Positions 7,440 through 15,661 of a stretch of 64,000 bases of DNA are shown here, piece by piece (within the stretch, counting starts at the first letter, position 1; each line of letters opens with the position of its first letter). Origin of the DNA: Baaleninema simplex PCC 7105 (GTDB taxonomy: Bacteria > Cyanobacteriota > Cyanobacteriia > Cyanobacteriales > Geitlerinemataceae); the NCBI RefSeq assembly GCF_000332355.1, contig NZ_KB235958.1, forward strand, positions 1,719,599-1,783,598, written 5' to 3'. The notes beneath the pieces are model-generated. The model ran no database searches. It saw only the letters and a list, made by a program, of their open reading frames with translations, and had not been told where the DNA came from. Position numbers and translations under genes: made by a program.

Positions 7440-8603
7440 TTAACGCTCGAGTTCTTCCCGTTCTTGTTGAATTTCTGGGTCTTGTTCGAGAGCCGGATAC
7501 GTAATGAGTTGTTCTTGTAAACCGAGGAGCGATCGCAACTTGGGAATTCCCCAATCTCGCGCCCAGCCGAAAATTCCGTTAGGAAGAACCGTCACCACCA
7601 ACAGGAATAACGCCCCTTGGAAAAACAACCAAACTTCTGGAAACTGTTCGCTGAGAAAAGTTTGTCCTAACCGCACTAACAGCGTTCCAATAATGGCACC
7701 GATGAGGGTCGCGCGACCGCCTACCGCCACCCAAATTACCATTTCGATCGAAAAGGCCACTTCCATTGCACTAGGGGTAATAATGCCCGTTTGCACGGTG
7801 TACAATGCCCCCGCAACACCCGCGATCGCTCCCGAAATCGCAAAGACCAAAACCTTGTATCCCGTGGGGTCGTATCCCGTAAAGCGAACCCGAGTTTCGT
7901 CGTCGCGAATCGCCACGAGCAACCGTCCGAACCGTCCCGTCGTCAACCAGCGACAGAGGAAATATACCAATAGCAACCCCAACAAAGATATTTCGTAGAA
8001 CGCCAATTGTGCGCCCTCCGACCCGACTAAAACGCCAAAAATGGTTTCCGTGTCGGTTTTGAGTCCGTTCGTGCCGTTAATGAGCTTTTGTTGACCGTTG
8101 AAAAAGTTAAAAAAGACCAGCAACGCCGCTTGCGTCAAAATCGAAAAATAGACCCCTTTAATGCGGTTGCGAAAGACGAGGTAGCCCAGCAATCCCGCCA
8201 CGATCGCGGGAATTACGAAAATAGCAACGATCGTCAAGGGAAACGAGTAAAAGGGCGTCCAAAACCAAGGCAGTTCCGTTACTCCGTACAACGTAAAAAA
8301 TTCAGGAATTTGTCCCTCGGGCAGTTGTAGTTTTAAGTGCATCGCCAGAGCGTAGCCGCCGAGGGCGAAGAAAATACCGTGTCCCAAACTCAACAGCCCA
8401 GTATATCCCCAAATTAAATCGAGTCCCAACGCCACGATCGAGAGTGCGACAAACCGCCCTAAAAGTTTGAGTCGAAAAGCTGAGAGTAAGGCGGGCATGA
8501 CGATCGCAAAGACTAACGCCAAACCGATGGCGATCGCGAGTTCGATAATCTGTTGCTTTTTCTGTTGTTGTCGCTTGGCAAAATTGCCGACTTCCGCATT
8601 CAT
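7440..8603 (-). CDS. urtC: Urea ABC transporter permease UrtC
   Basis: A 387-residue hydrophobic LivM-type permease with about ten membrane segments. Family landmarks are LSIVALGLDLIWGYTGLLSLGH near residues 75-95, AIRDDETRVRFTGYD in the coupling loop, and GGRATLIGAIIGT toward the C-terminus. The charged N-terminal extension (AKRQQQKKQQ) and the C-terminal EQDPEIQQEREELER are cytoplasmic. It forms the transmembrane channel with UrtB. The gene lies 88 bp downstream of urtB and 95 bp upstream of urtD in one transcriptional direction. Confidence 0.95.
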   Translation of the reverse strand: MNAEVGNFAKRQQQKKQQIIELAIAIGLALVFAIVMPALLSAFRLKLLGRFVALSIVALGLDLIWGYTGLLSLGHGIFFALGGYALAMHLKLQLPEGQIPEFFTLYGVTELPWFWTPFYSFPLTIVAIFVIPAIVAGLLGYLVFRNRIKGVYFSILTQAALLVFFNFFNGQQKLINGTNGLKTDTETIFGVLVGSEGAQLAFYEISLLGLLLVYFLCRWLTTGRFGRLLVAIRDDETRVRFTGYDPTGYKVLVFAISGAIAGVAGALYTVQTGIITPSAMEVAFSIEMVIWVAVGGRATLIGAIIGTLLVRLGQTFLSEQFPEVWLFFQGALFLLVVTVLPNGIFGWARDWGIPKLRSLLGLQEQLITYPALEQDPEIQQEREELER

Positions 8604-8691
8604 TGTAAATACCTAGACAGCCTGGGTTTTATATTCTGAACTATTGCTTGCGATCGAGATCGACAAAACAAGACGCTTTTCCCGAACTTCC

Positions 8692-9858
8692 TTAAAGTTC
8701 TGCGGTACGTCCTTTTTGTGGAAAAATTCCCGATGGTTTCACCTGTAAGAACGCAATAATCAATGCAAACACCATAACTTTTGCCATACTCGTCGCGGCA
8801 AAAAACGTAAAGAAATCCGTCAAAGGTTGCAACGCATCACTATTAGAAAACATCAATGCCAAAGTTCCAGAGCCGATTAAATACGTCACGATTCCGATCG
8901 CTAACGCGGCGATAACCGTTCCGAACAAATTCCCCACACCTCCAACGACCACCACCATAAACACATCGACGATGTAATTTTGTCCCGTATTCGGACCGAC
9001 CGATCCCAACAAGGTAATGGCACATCCTGCAATTCCCGCCAAGCCAGAACCGATCGCAAACGTCAACGCATCTACGGTATCGGTTGGAATTCCCAAACAA
9101 GCACTCATTTCGCGGTTTTGCGTGACGGCGCGGATTCGCAAACCCCAGATCGATCGATTCAAAAACCAGTAAATCCCCAGCAAACAAAGCACCGTTAAAA
9201 CGATGATAAAAATCCGCGAATAGGGAAGTTGATAAATCCCCACGGAAAACCCACCCCGCAACCAAGCCGGGGGCGTTACGTCTACGTTTCGGGCGCTAAA
9301 CCAGGGTTTTGTCAGGACTTCTACGCCAGTTTTCGATACCAACACCCCCGCCACCGCAGAAATCGCCAACGAAAGCGGAAGTAAAGCGGAAATTGCAGCG
9401 GTACGAATGCGCTCCCAATCGGTGCGTTTGCTGAGAAACCAGAGCCCGCCAAAAAACAACAGACAAAACAGGACAATTCCCAGAACTAATACACCGTTGA
9501 CGCTGCGGACGAACTGACGCAAAATTAGACTGATTCCCCAGGTTGCGAGGAGAGTTTCTAGGGGGCGTCCGTAAAGGAAGCGAATGACGCCTCGCTCGAG
9601 GATCAGTCCTGCGATCGCCGACACGATAAACGCGACGGGAAGTGCCACGAAAATATAAAGGTTAAGCGCACCGTCGCCAAATCCTTGAAAGATGTTTTGA
9701 ACGACGAAAGTTGCATAAGCCCCGAGCATCATTAATTCGCCGTGGGCTAAGTTAATAACACCCATCAAACCGAAGACGATCGCGAGTCCCAAGGCGGCGA
9801 GTAACAATACCGAACCAATACTGAAACCGTTAAAAATACCAACCGCAAGTTCTAGCAT
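8692..9858 (-). CDS. urtB: Urea ABC transporter permease UrtB
   Basis: A 388-residue LivH-type permease. Recognisable segments are FGLMGVINLAHGELMMLGAY near residue 30, ERGVIRFLYGRPLETLLATWG near 90-110, AVTQNREMSACLGI in the cytoplasmic coupling loop, and VVVGGVGNLFGTVIAALAIG in the last third. The central insert between membrane segments (roughly 120-190) is usual for UrtB compared with LivH. It pairs with UrtC. It is separated from urtA by 148 bp that contain two strong hairpins. Confidence 0.95.
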   Translation of the reverse strand: MLELAVGIFNGFSIGSVLLLAALGLAIVFGLMGVINLAHGELMMLGAYATFVVQNIFQGFGDGALNLYIFVALPVAFIVSAIAGLILERGVIRFLYGRPLETLLATWGISLILRQFVRSVNGVLVLGIVLFCLLFFGGLWFLSKRTDWERIRTAAISALLPLSLAISAVAGVLVSKTGVEVLTKPWFSARNVDVTPPAWLRGGFSVGIYQLPYSRIFIIVLTVLCLLGIYWFLNRSIWGLRIRAVTQNREMSACLGIPTDTVDALTFAIGSGLAGIAGCAITLLGSVGPNTGQNYIVDVFMVVVVGGVGNLFGTVIAALAIGIVTYLIGSGTLALMFSNSDALQPLTDFFTFFAATSMAKVMVFALIIAFLQVKPSGIFPQKGRTAEL

Positions 9859-9922
9859 TTGCTGGTTAAAAGATTTACTTTACTCAAATCTTCAGTGCGC
9901 TCGAGCGGACACCCAAGGCACG

Positions 9923-9969
9923 CCCGAAGCAGAGCCTCGGGAACAACATTCCCAGGCGGTGCCTGGGAA
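9923..9969. repeat. Two adjacent hairpin repeats between urtA and urtB
   Basis: CCCGA/TCGGG-type arms (9923-9927 with 9937-9941) and a 9-bp perfect stem TTCCCAGGC/GCCTGGGAA (9949-9957 with 9961-9969) lie side by side. Repeats of the CCCAGGC...GCCTGGGAACG type are dispersed in many cyanobacterial genomes. Placed here, they could stabilise the urtA mRNA 3' end and lower expression of the permeases relative to the binding protein. That effect is inferred. Confidence 0.65.
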
Positions 9970-10006
9970 CGATGGTGCGACGGCGAATTGACCGACCCGA
10001 GAAGGC

Positions 10007-11320
10007 TCAAACGTCTTCAACCTTAAACCTTTCCCCTTTGCTGGGGTCAGACCAATCGCAGGCGTACCCCTTTGTTGCTGGAACATATTGATTCCACGCT
10101 TGCGGGGCAACCGGTTCGTCGGTGGACCAAACGATATCGAACAAGCCGTCATCGCGCACTTGACCGATACGAACCGTTTTCGAGAGGTGGTGGTTGGGGT
10201 TAACCGTCACCAACCCTTCGGGGGCTTGGAATTCTTGACCGATGGCCGCTTGACGGACGGCTTCGAGGTCGGTGGTTCCTGCTTGTTCGACCGCTTGCTT
10301 CCACAGGTACACCATGATGTACGCTGCTTCCATGGGATCGTTGGTCACGCGATCTTCGCCGTATTCGGCTTTGAAGGCTTGAACCCATTTTTCGTTTTCG
10401 GGAGTCTCGACGGTTTGGAAGTAGTTCCAAGAGGCGTAATGACCGATGAGGAACTCTTTCCCGATTTGTCGTACCTCTTCTTCGGCAATACTGACCGACA
10501 TGACGGGGTATTTGTCCGGTGTCAAACCTGCCCCTTGCATTTGTTTGAAGAACGCGACGTTGCTGTCTCCGTTGAGGGTGTTGAAGATAATGCCGCCATC
10601 GGGCAGTGCTTGTTGAATTTTGGTAATAATCGGCGTGACTTCCGTACTTCCCAAGGGCAGATAATCTTCCCCGACGGTGTTGCCACCTTCGGCTTTCAGT
10701 TGTTCTTTAATGACGGTATTCGCCGTGCGGGGGAAAACATAGTCCGAGCCGACTAAGAAAAAGTCCGTTCCTTTATTATCGAGCAGCCATTGGACGGCAG
10801 GCTCGATCTGTTGGTTCGGCGCAGCTCCCGTATAAAAAATATTTTTCGAGCATTCTTGCCCTTCGTACTGCACGGGATACCATAACATATGGTCTTTCGA
10901 CTCGAAAACGTCTTTGACCGCTTTGCGACTGGCAGACGTCCAACATCCGAAAACGACAGCGACTTGGTCTCGAACGATGAGTTTTGCGGCTTTTTCTGCA
11001 AATGTCGGCCAGTCTGAGGCTCCGTCTTCGACAACGGCTTCGATCTGTTTTCCGAGGACGCCGCCTGCCTCGTTAATTTCTTTAATTGCCAGTTTTTCGG
11101 CTTCGACCACGGTGGTTTCGCTAATTGCCATCGTGCCGCTGAGGGAGTGAAGAATGCCGACTTTAATCGTGTCGCCATTTTCGCCACCCGTTGCGCCGTC
11201 GCCGTTGCCGGTATCGGTTCCGGTTTCGGGGGGAGTGCTACAGGATTTTAACAGCAGGCTCGTTCCGAACGCTGCCGATCCGTATAGAAGAAATTTACGC
11301 CGACCTAACCCATTGCTCAT
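10007..11320 (-). CDS. urtA: Urea ABC transporter substrate-binding lipoprotein UrtA
   Basis: About 437 residues from the ATG at 11320. A longer frame from 11362 adds a poor leader, and [14 protein letters not shown] gives a proper twin-arginine signal with a lipobox (LLLKSCS), so I prefer the internal start. The mature domain has [20 protein letters not shown] and the segment [18 protein letters not shown], then [20 protein letters not shown], all typical of UrtA/AmiC-like urea and amide receptors. It binds urea in the periplasm and delivers it to UrtBC. It is the first gene of the operon, read from an NtcA-type promoter about 210 bp upstream. Confidence 0.95.
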   Translation of the reverse strand: MSNGLGRRKFLLYGSAAFGTSLLLKSCSTPPETGTDTGNGDGATGGENGDTIKVGILHSLSGTMAISETTVVEAEKLAIKEINEAGGVLGKQIEAVVEDGASDWPTFAEKAAKLIVRDQVAVVFGCWTSASRKAVKDVFESKDHMLWYPVQYEGQECSKNIFYTGAAPNQQIEPAVQWLLDNKGTDFFLVGSDYVFPRTANTVIKEQLKAEGGNTVGEDYLPLGSTEVTPIITKIQQALPDGGIIFNTLNGDSNVAFFKQMQGAGLTPDKYPVMSVSIAEEEVRQIGKEFLIGHYASWNYFQTVETPENEKWVQAFKAEYGEDRVTNDPMEAAYIMVYLWKQAVEQAGTTDLEAVRQAAIGQEFQAPEGLVTVNPNHHLSKTVRIGQVRDDGLFDIVWSTDEPVAPQAWNQYVPATKGYACDWSDPSKGERFKVEDV

Positions 11321-11529
11321 AGTCAATTTTGTGAAAAAACTTAAATTCGCCAACCAGGGCAAAACGCTCGAAACGAGAGACTTTTTAATAGAAACTTAGG
11401 ACGAGAAAAGACCCTCGGAACGTACCGAAAATCGGTAACGTTCGCGAGGTGCGATGTGGCATCATCTCAAGATCGAGCGCAGTAGGAAATTTCTGAAAAA
11501 CGGTAACAAGAACGCCCTTTCGCTGATGT

Positions 11530-11571
11530 ATCCTAGAGTAATTTAAAAGTAGTAATTGTAACGAGATATAC
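11530..11571 (-). promoter_or_regulatory. NtcA-activated promoter of urtABCDE
   Basis: On the minus strand GTA-TATCTCGT-TAC (11571 down to 11558) matches the NtcA consensus GTA-N8-TAC exactly. It is followed after exactly 22 bases by TAGGAT (11535-11530), which fits the TAN3T -10 box of class II NtcA promoters. Activation by NtcA under nitrogen limitation is established for cyanobacterial urt operons. The predicted start is near 11523, leaving a 5' leader of about 200 bases before urtA. Confidence 0.9.
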
Positions 11572-11830
11572 AAAATATGCTTTGTCCGGTGGGGATAACG
11601 GGAAAGTGCGATCGCCGTTGCAAAAATCCCCCAGTCGCCCTCGATCGATTTCTGTCGCGCGATAGAGTTGTTGGCTCGATGGAATTGAGTAATGTAGCAG
11701 GTAAGCTGCGTGTCGAGACTTTCAAAACGTTTGAGGTGTTCTGCCTGCGAGCAGAACACCGCAACACGCACAATATTTAACGACGTAACGCACCGACTCC
11801 GACCCCAGGACACCCGACGCAACCATTACT

Positions 11831-12433
11831 ATGAGTTCGACTGTTTCCCCTCAACCTCAAGATCGCCTTGCCCTATCTCAAACTGTCCGCGATAAAGCCA
11901 AAACCCTACGGATTACGGGTTGGGTCAGCTTTTGGCTGCAACTGTTCGCGACCTTTGCTATTGTCTTATCTCTGATTTTCGCCGTGACGGGTCGCGGTGT
12001 GGCGGAGGAGTCGAACCCCGGAATCGGCATGGGAATGTTTCTGGCCACCATCGGCGGCGTTGGGGCTGCGTTTTGCGTCGTGTTGTCGTTTCGCTTCGCC
12101 CGCGTGGGAAAACGACTACTCGATCCCCGCGTCGATCGCAATCCCAAAAGATCGAATACTGTGCGATCGCTGAAAATTGCAGCAGTTGTGGGGATCGTCG
12201 GGGCGATCGTCACACTCTTGGGATCGGGTGTAACTGCCAGCGTTTTGGTAGCCAAAACGATTTCTCAACCCCCCGGAACCACGCTAACACAAGCCAGTCA
12301 CGCCGTCCGCGCCCTCGATGCCCTAGTCATGGTCGCTAACCTCAACGGGATCGCTGCCCACTTTATCGCCATGTTAGAAGCGTTCTGGCTCATCTACCGC
12401 ATCGGTAACCCCGAAGATGTCGGCTTAACGTGA
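11831..12433 (+). CDS. DUF3611 family membrane protein
   Basis: A 200-residue protein of a family found mainly in cyanobacteria and plastids (DUF3611). A hydrophilic N-terminus is followed by four hydrophobic segments at roughly 29-52, 66-90, 115-143 and 168-190, with the basic loop KRLLDPRVDRNPKRS between the second and third. The function is not established. A membrane location is clear. It is transcribed away from urtA and followed by the tRNA-Glu region. Confidence 0.85.
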   Translation: MSSTVSPQPQDRLALSQTVRDKAKTLRITGWVSFWLQLFATFAIVLSLIFAVTGRGVAEESNPGIGMGMFLATIGGVGAAFCVVLSFRFARVGKRLLDPRVDRNPKRSNTVRSLKIAAVVGIVGAIVTLLGSGVTASVLVAKTISQPPGTTLTQASHAVRALDALVMVANLNGIAAHFIAMLEAFWLIYRIGNPEDVGLT

Positions 12434-12453
12434 AGATCCGCCTTTCCCAATCC

Positions 12454-12491
12454 CAAAAACAACAAAGCCGCGAACAGTTGGGTTCGTGGCT
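12454..12491 (-). terminator. Terminator behind the first tRNA-Glu
   Basis: On the minus strand AGCCACGAAC and GTTCGCGGCT (12482-12491 with 12466-12475) form a 10-bp stem with one mismatch, followed by TTTGTTGTTTTT. It lies 18 bases after the tRNA 3' end, as expected for a rho-independent terminator. Confidence 0.7.
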
Positions 12492-12508
12492 CGCTGTTGA
12501 TTGTAAAA

Positions 12509-12581
12509 TACCCCCAGGGGAATTCGAATCCCCGTCGCCTCCGTGAAAGGGAGGTGTCCTAGGCCTCTAGACGATGGGGGC
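12509..12581 (-). tRNA. tRNA-Glu (anticodon UUC), copy 1
   Basis: Read on the minus strand: acceptor GCCCCCA pairs with TGGGGGT and is followed by discriminator A. The D arm is TCGTCTAGAGGCCTAGGACA. The anticodon arm CCTCC-CTTTCAC-GGAGG has anticodon TTC. The T arm is GGGGATTCGAATTCCCC. No CCA is encoded. In cyanobacteria tRNA-Glu also supplies glutamate for tetrapyrrole (chlorophyll, bilin, haem) synthesis. An identical copy lies 263 bp away. Confidence 0.97.
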
Positions 12582-12723
12582 AGGTATTTGGGTAGCTCCT
12601 CGAGCCTTATTACCTTGCGGCTTTATTGCTCGAGCGTTTACCAATATAGCTGTGATTTCTCGAGCTGTCAAGTCCCCAAACCCAATTTTTTCAGAATTCA
12701 CCAAGCAGGCGAAACCCGAACGC

Positions 12724-12754
12724 AACAAAGCAGCGAAGCCAACTGTCCGCTGCT
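12724..12754 (-). terminator. Terminator behind the second tRNA-Glu
   Basis: On the minus strand AGCAGCG (12754-12748) and CGCTGCT (12735-12729) form a 7-bp stem followed by TTGTTG. It sits at the same distance from its tRNA as the terminator of copy 1, and the spacer sequences are related, so the whole tRNA-terminator unit was duplicated. Confidence 0.65.
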
Positions 12755-12771
12755 CGCTGTTGATTGTAAAA

Positions 12772-12844
12772 TACCCCCAGGGGAATTCGAATCCCCGTCG
12801 CCTCCGTGAAAGGGAGGTGTCCTAGGCCTCTAGACGATGGGGGC
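12772..12844 (-). tRNA. tRNA-Glu (anticodon UUC), copy 2
   Basis: The 73-nt sequence is the same as in copy 1, with anticodon TTC. Flanks are recognisably homologous (GTTGATTGTAAAATA before, CAGGTATTT after, and GAGCTGTCAAGTCC further upstream) but have diverged. A tandem duplication of 263 bp in which only the tRNA stayed identical is the simplest reading. Being upstream of copy 1 in the direction of transcription, it is followed by its own terminator. Confidence 0.97.
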
Positions 12845-12974
12845 AGGTATTTTGTTTGGCGTCGGCAAATCTCGCTCGGGCGATTTCGCTTGAGCCTTTA
12901 CTAAATTAACTAATATATTTGGAGCTGTCAAGTCCTCAAACCCAAATTTTTTCTAGAATTTTGAAGAAAGAGGG

Positions 12975-14009
12975 TTAAGTAGTTTGACAATAGCTGGCCA
13001 GGACTTGAATACAGCGATCGATCGCGCCCAAGGGAGCAATCTCGAAACCGTGGGTGTTTTGGGTGGGGAAGCCCAAACAGGCAGCTCGAGCAACGTGACC
13101 GAACTTCATGGCGATCGATCCGTCGCTGCCAAAGCCGCGAATCACCGCCTGTTGTAGCGGAACGTTCACCTCTTGCGCCGCCGCCCGCAATCGTGCGTTC
13201 AACCATTCATCGTAAACGCCGTATCCGTCTTGAGACAACAACACCGGCACTTCCTCATCTTCGATGGGATATTCCGGGGCGAGAGGGCAAACTTCTAAGG
13301 CGATGAGGGCGTCGAGGCGGTTACGGTTGGTGAAGTACAATGCTCCGATCGCTCCGACTTCTTCTTTCGCTGACGCCACCAAATACACCGTCATCAGCGG
13401 GTTTTTCACCCGTTCGGCTAACGCCAGCAAAATGGCAACGGATGCTTTGTTATCGAGGGTATAACTGGTGATGTAGTCGTCGATGCGAAAGGGACGTTTG
13501 CGGTGTTTTCCGACAACGACACGGGTTCCGGGGCGCACCCCTACTAAATCGAGATGTTCGCGCGATCGCTTGGTTTCGATCCAGGCGTCTTCCCAATTCA
13601 ACGCGAACTCGCTTTGCAACGCCTTTTGGGGGGAATTGTGGGAAACGTGACGGGAACCGAAGCTGAGGATTCCCGGTATCGTGGCGCGATCGCCGAGGAG
13701 ATCGACGACGCCTTCTCCATACACCCAGGGAAACGAACCGCCCAACGGACGGACGTTGACGCGTCCATCGGGTTCGATATCGTTGACGATCGCCCCGATT
13801 TCGTCTTTATGGCCGGTAATGGCGATCGCGCGATCGGGATTTTTCCCCGGAATCTTCGCGATGACGTTTTCCGCCTCGTCTTTCCAAACTTCGACGCCAC
13901 AAGCTGCGAAGCGATCGAGCAACAGGCGATCGATCTCCCGTTCGTCACCGCTAGGGGAATGACACATCACCAAATCTTCAATCGTCTGACACAGTTCCTC
14001 AAACGCCAA
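12975..14009 (-). CDS. M42 family metallopeptidase (glutamyl aminopeptidase-like)
   Basis: A 344-residue protein. Metal-ligand motifs of the M42 family are in order: ITGHKDEIGAI (about 64-74), YTLDNKASV near 184, KEEVGAIGA near 216, LEVCPLAPE near 239 and TQNTHGFE near 322. M42 enzymes form large dodecameric aminopeptidases in the cytosol with two divalent metals. Two residues deserve attention: CPLAPE replaces the more usual acidic-rich segment, and the HKDE motif has K where A or M is common. Substrate specificity cannot be inferred. It is transcribed toward the tRNA-Glu pair and is probably monocistronic. Confidence 0.88.
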   Translation of the reverse strand: MAFEELCQTIEDLVMCHSPSGDEREIDRLLLDRFAACGVEVWKDEAENVIAKIPGKNPDRAIAITGHKDEIGAIVNDIEPDGRVNVRPLGGSFPWVYGEGVVDLLGDRATIPGILSFGSRHVSHNSPQKALQSEFALNWEDAWIETKRSREHLDLVGVRPGTRVVVGKHRKRPFRIDDYITSYTLDNKASVAILLALAERVKNPLMTVYLVASAKEEVGAIGALYFTNRNRLDALIALEVCPLAPEYPIEDEEVPVLLSQDGYGVYDEWLNARLRAAAQEVNVPLQQAVIRGFGSDGSIAMKFGHVARAACLGFPTQNTHGFEIAPLGAIDRCIQVLASYCQTT

Positions 14010-14071
14010 CTGAACCTCCTTGATCGCTAATTTACGCTAATGGGTCATTCTCCCATCTTTCGGTTGGGGGC

Positions 14072-14136
14072 GGTGCGTGACGCGGGAAGTCCATTCCCCT
14101 AACTTCGACACCATTGTTTCCCTGCGTCACGACACC
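14072..14136. repeat. 65-bp hairpin repeat, GGTGCGTGACGC family, copy 1
   Basis: The ends GGTGCGTGACGCGGG and, on the complement, GGTGTCGTGACGCAGGG pair imperfectly. Two more elements of exactly the same length and one shorter one occur in the window (15385-15449, 44213-44277, 15476-15532). It lies between M42 and DUF3181. Confidence 0.7.
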
Positions 14137-14198
14137 CTACGCTCCTCATCTCCTCAGCTTGCGTTACGATCGACGTAACGTCGCAAACCTACGGAATT

Positions 14199-14501
14199 AT
14201 GGCTACGACCCGAGAAATCGAAACCCTCGCCGCCGAAATCGCCGATAAAATCTATATCGACGTGGCCAAATGGCATCTTTACCTCGGTGACGCGCACTTA
14301 CATATCCCCCTCGCCGAACGGTTTTATCCGATGTTGGAAAACGACGATCTCAGCGACGCCAACGTCCAAACGGTGTTGCAAAATATCTCGGTTCCCCTCG
14401 GTGGCGGACGCACGGAAGTTTCGCTGCTGGACTTGCTGCCTGCAACGTGTCAAAGTCAGTTGGTGGAGCTGTTAGAGGATTACCAAAAGGAAAATCTCTA
14501 G
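14199..14501 (+). CDS. DUF3181 family protein
   Basis: A 100-residue protein of a small family almost confined to cyanobacteria. It is acidic and mostly helical, with DVAKWHLYLGDAHLHIPLAE (about 23-42) as the most recognisable segment and LLDLLPATCQSQLVELLED near the end. There is no signal peptide or membrane segment, so it is probably cytosolic. The function is unknown. It is followed 36 bp later by a MOSC-domain gene in the same direction, so the two may be cotranscribed. Confidence 0.85.
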   Translation: MATTREIETLAAEIADKIYIDVAKWHLYLGDAHLHIPLAERFYPMLENDDLSDANVQTVLQNISVPLGGGRTEVSLLDLLPATCQSQLVELLEDYQKENL

Positions 14502-14537
14502 ACAGTACGCTCGAATCACTTTTACACGATAGGCGAA

Positions 14538-15335
14538 ATGCAAGTTCGACAAATTTTCGTTCATCCGGTTAAGGGATTGTCGCCCCAGTCGATCGCCCAG
14601 GCGGAATTACGAGAAAATTGGGGAATGGTGGGCGATCGCGCCTTTGGGTTAATGTTTGTCGATACGGGTAAAGAACCGGGAAGACTCGCCCCGTGGCAAC
14701 AAAAAAAGCATTTCGCCGTTCAAAACGACTGGCCGCAGTTAGCCGCCTTATGCTGTCACTACGATTTCGACAGCCAAACCTTAACAGTGAAACGAAACCA
14801 GGAGGTTTTGCTGTCGGCGAAGACGAATGACGAGGGCGATCGCGATCGCATCGGCGCATTTTTCACCGAATACCTGCAAACCTTCACCCCCAGTTCCGCC
14901 GCCAGACATCCCCAAAAAGCTTCGATTTGCTTCGTCGGAACGGCGACGGGAGAAACCCAATATCGCGATCGCGAACCGGGACAAATTTCGATAATTTCCC
15001 AAGCCACCTTCGACGCGATCGCCCAAGCCGTCGGCGTCGAGGCCATCGATCCTCGGCGATTCCGCCCCAACTTCGTCGTCGAGGGAATTGCCGCCTGGGA
15101 CGAATTCAACTGGATAGGGCGTCGCGTACAGTTAGGAAGCGTCCTCGTCGAAATCACCGCCCCCATCGGACGCTGTTTCAACATCAACGTCAACCCCGAC
15201 ACCGGAGAAGCCGATTTACCCCTATTGGCTCGACTTCCCCAACACTTCGGACACGCTCGTACCGGCGTCATCGCCAAAGTGTTAACCTCGGGAGCCGTCA
15301 CCACCCACGACGAAATTTCTGTATACGGTGCGTAA
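14538..15335 (+). CDS. MOSC domain-containing protein
   Basis: A 265-residue protein with the MOSC N-terminal beta-barrel (FVHPVKGLSPQSIAQAEL, WGMVGDRAFGLMFVDTG) and the C-terminal MOSC domain, including ISQATFDAIAQAVG, DPRRFRPNFVVEG and APIGRCFNINVNPDTGE. The cysteine in GRCF is the expected sulfur or molybdopterin-contacting residue. Members include molybdenum-cofactor sulfurase C-termini and amidoxime reductases (mARC-type). The exact substrate is unknown. The last codons and the stop (GGT GCG TAA, 15327-15335) lie within a copy of the genome's GGTGCGTAACGC repeat, so the natural C-terminus may have been altered by repeat insertion. Confidence 0.87.
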   Translation: MQVRQIFVHPVKGLSPQSIAQAELRENWGMVGDRAFGLMFVDTGKEPGRLAPWQQKKHFAVQNDWPQLAALCCHYDFDSQTLTVKRNQEVLLSAKTNDEGDRDRIGAFFTEYLQTFTPSSAARHPQKASICFVGTATGETQYRDREPGQISIISQATFDAIAQAVGVEAIDPRRFRPNFVVEGIAAWDEFNWIGRRVQLGSVLVEITAPIGRCFNINVNPDTGEADLPLLARLPQHFGHARTGVIAKVLTSGAVTTHDEISVYGA

Positions 15336-15384
15336 CGCGCGGATGACATGGGTTCGATAAACCTATGATGGGGGAGCTGTCAAA

Positions 15385-15449
15385 GGTGCGTAACGCGGGA
15401 ACGAGATTGACCGGATGGCGGCCACAGGATTTCCCCCGCGTTACACACC
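15385..15449. repeat. 65-bp hairpin repeat, GGTGCGTAACGC family, copy 2
   Basis: The arms GGTGCGTAACGCGGG and the complement of CCCGCGTTACACACC match at 14 of 15 positions. A half copy precedes it at 15327-15342. Confidence 0.75.
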
Positions 15450-15475
15450 CTTGTATGTTGGCAGCGTACATTGTC

Positions 15476-15532
15476 GGTGCGTGACGAGTTCTCGGTTTCA
15501 CGATTTACACCCGATTTTTCAAGTCACGCACC
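15476..15532. repeat. Hairpin repeat, GGTGCGTGAC family, copy 3 (57 bp)
   Basis: GGTGCGTGAC and GTCACGCACC are perfect 10-bp complements at the two ends. It lies 26 bp after copy 2, so the elements cluster. Confidence 0.72.
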
Positions 15533-15537
15533 CTACC

Positions 15538-15571
15538 GACTGGTGACTGTAAAAGACTGGTGACTGTAAAA
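15538..15571. repeat. 17-bp tandem repeat, two units
   Basis: GACTGGTGACTGTAAAA occurs twice in direct succession, followed by a diverged third start (GACTGGCGGCTG). It belongs to the CTGGTGACTG/CAGTCACCAG repeat vocabulary also seen at 35221-35283, 52090-52130 and 53544-53606. Confidence 0.7.
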
Positions 15572-15661
15572 GACTGGCGGCTGAAAAACCGACACCGTTT
15601 TGCCACAATTTTGATGTTTTCTGAGGGAAACTTCGGATATCGTCCTTTTTTAGATCGACAC

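Noticed and set aside
9892..10152. Minus-strand 86-codon frame at the urtA-urtB junction
   Set aside because: It overlaps the urtA 3' end in another frame and runs through hairpin repeats.
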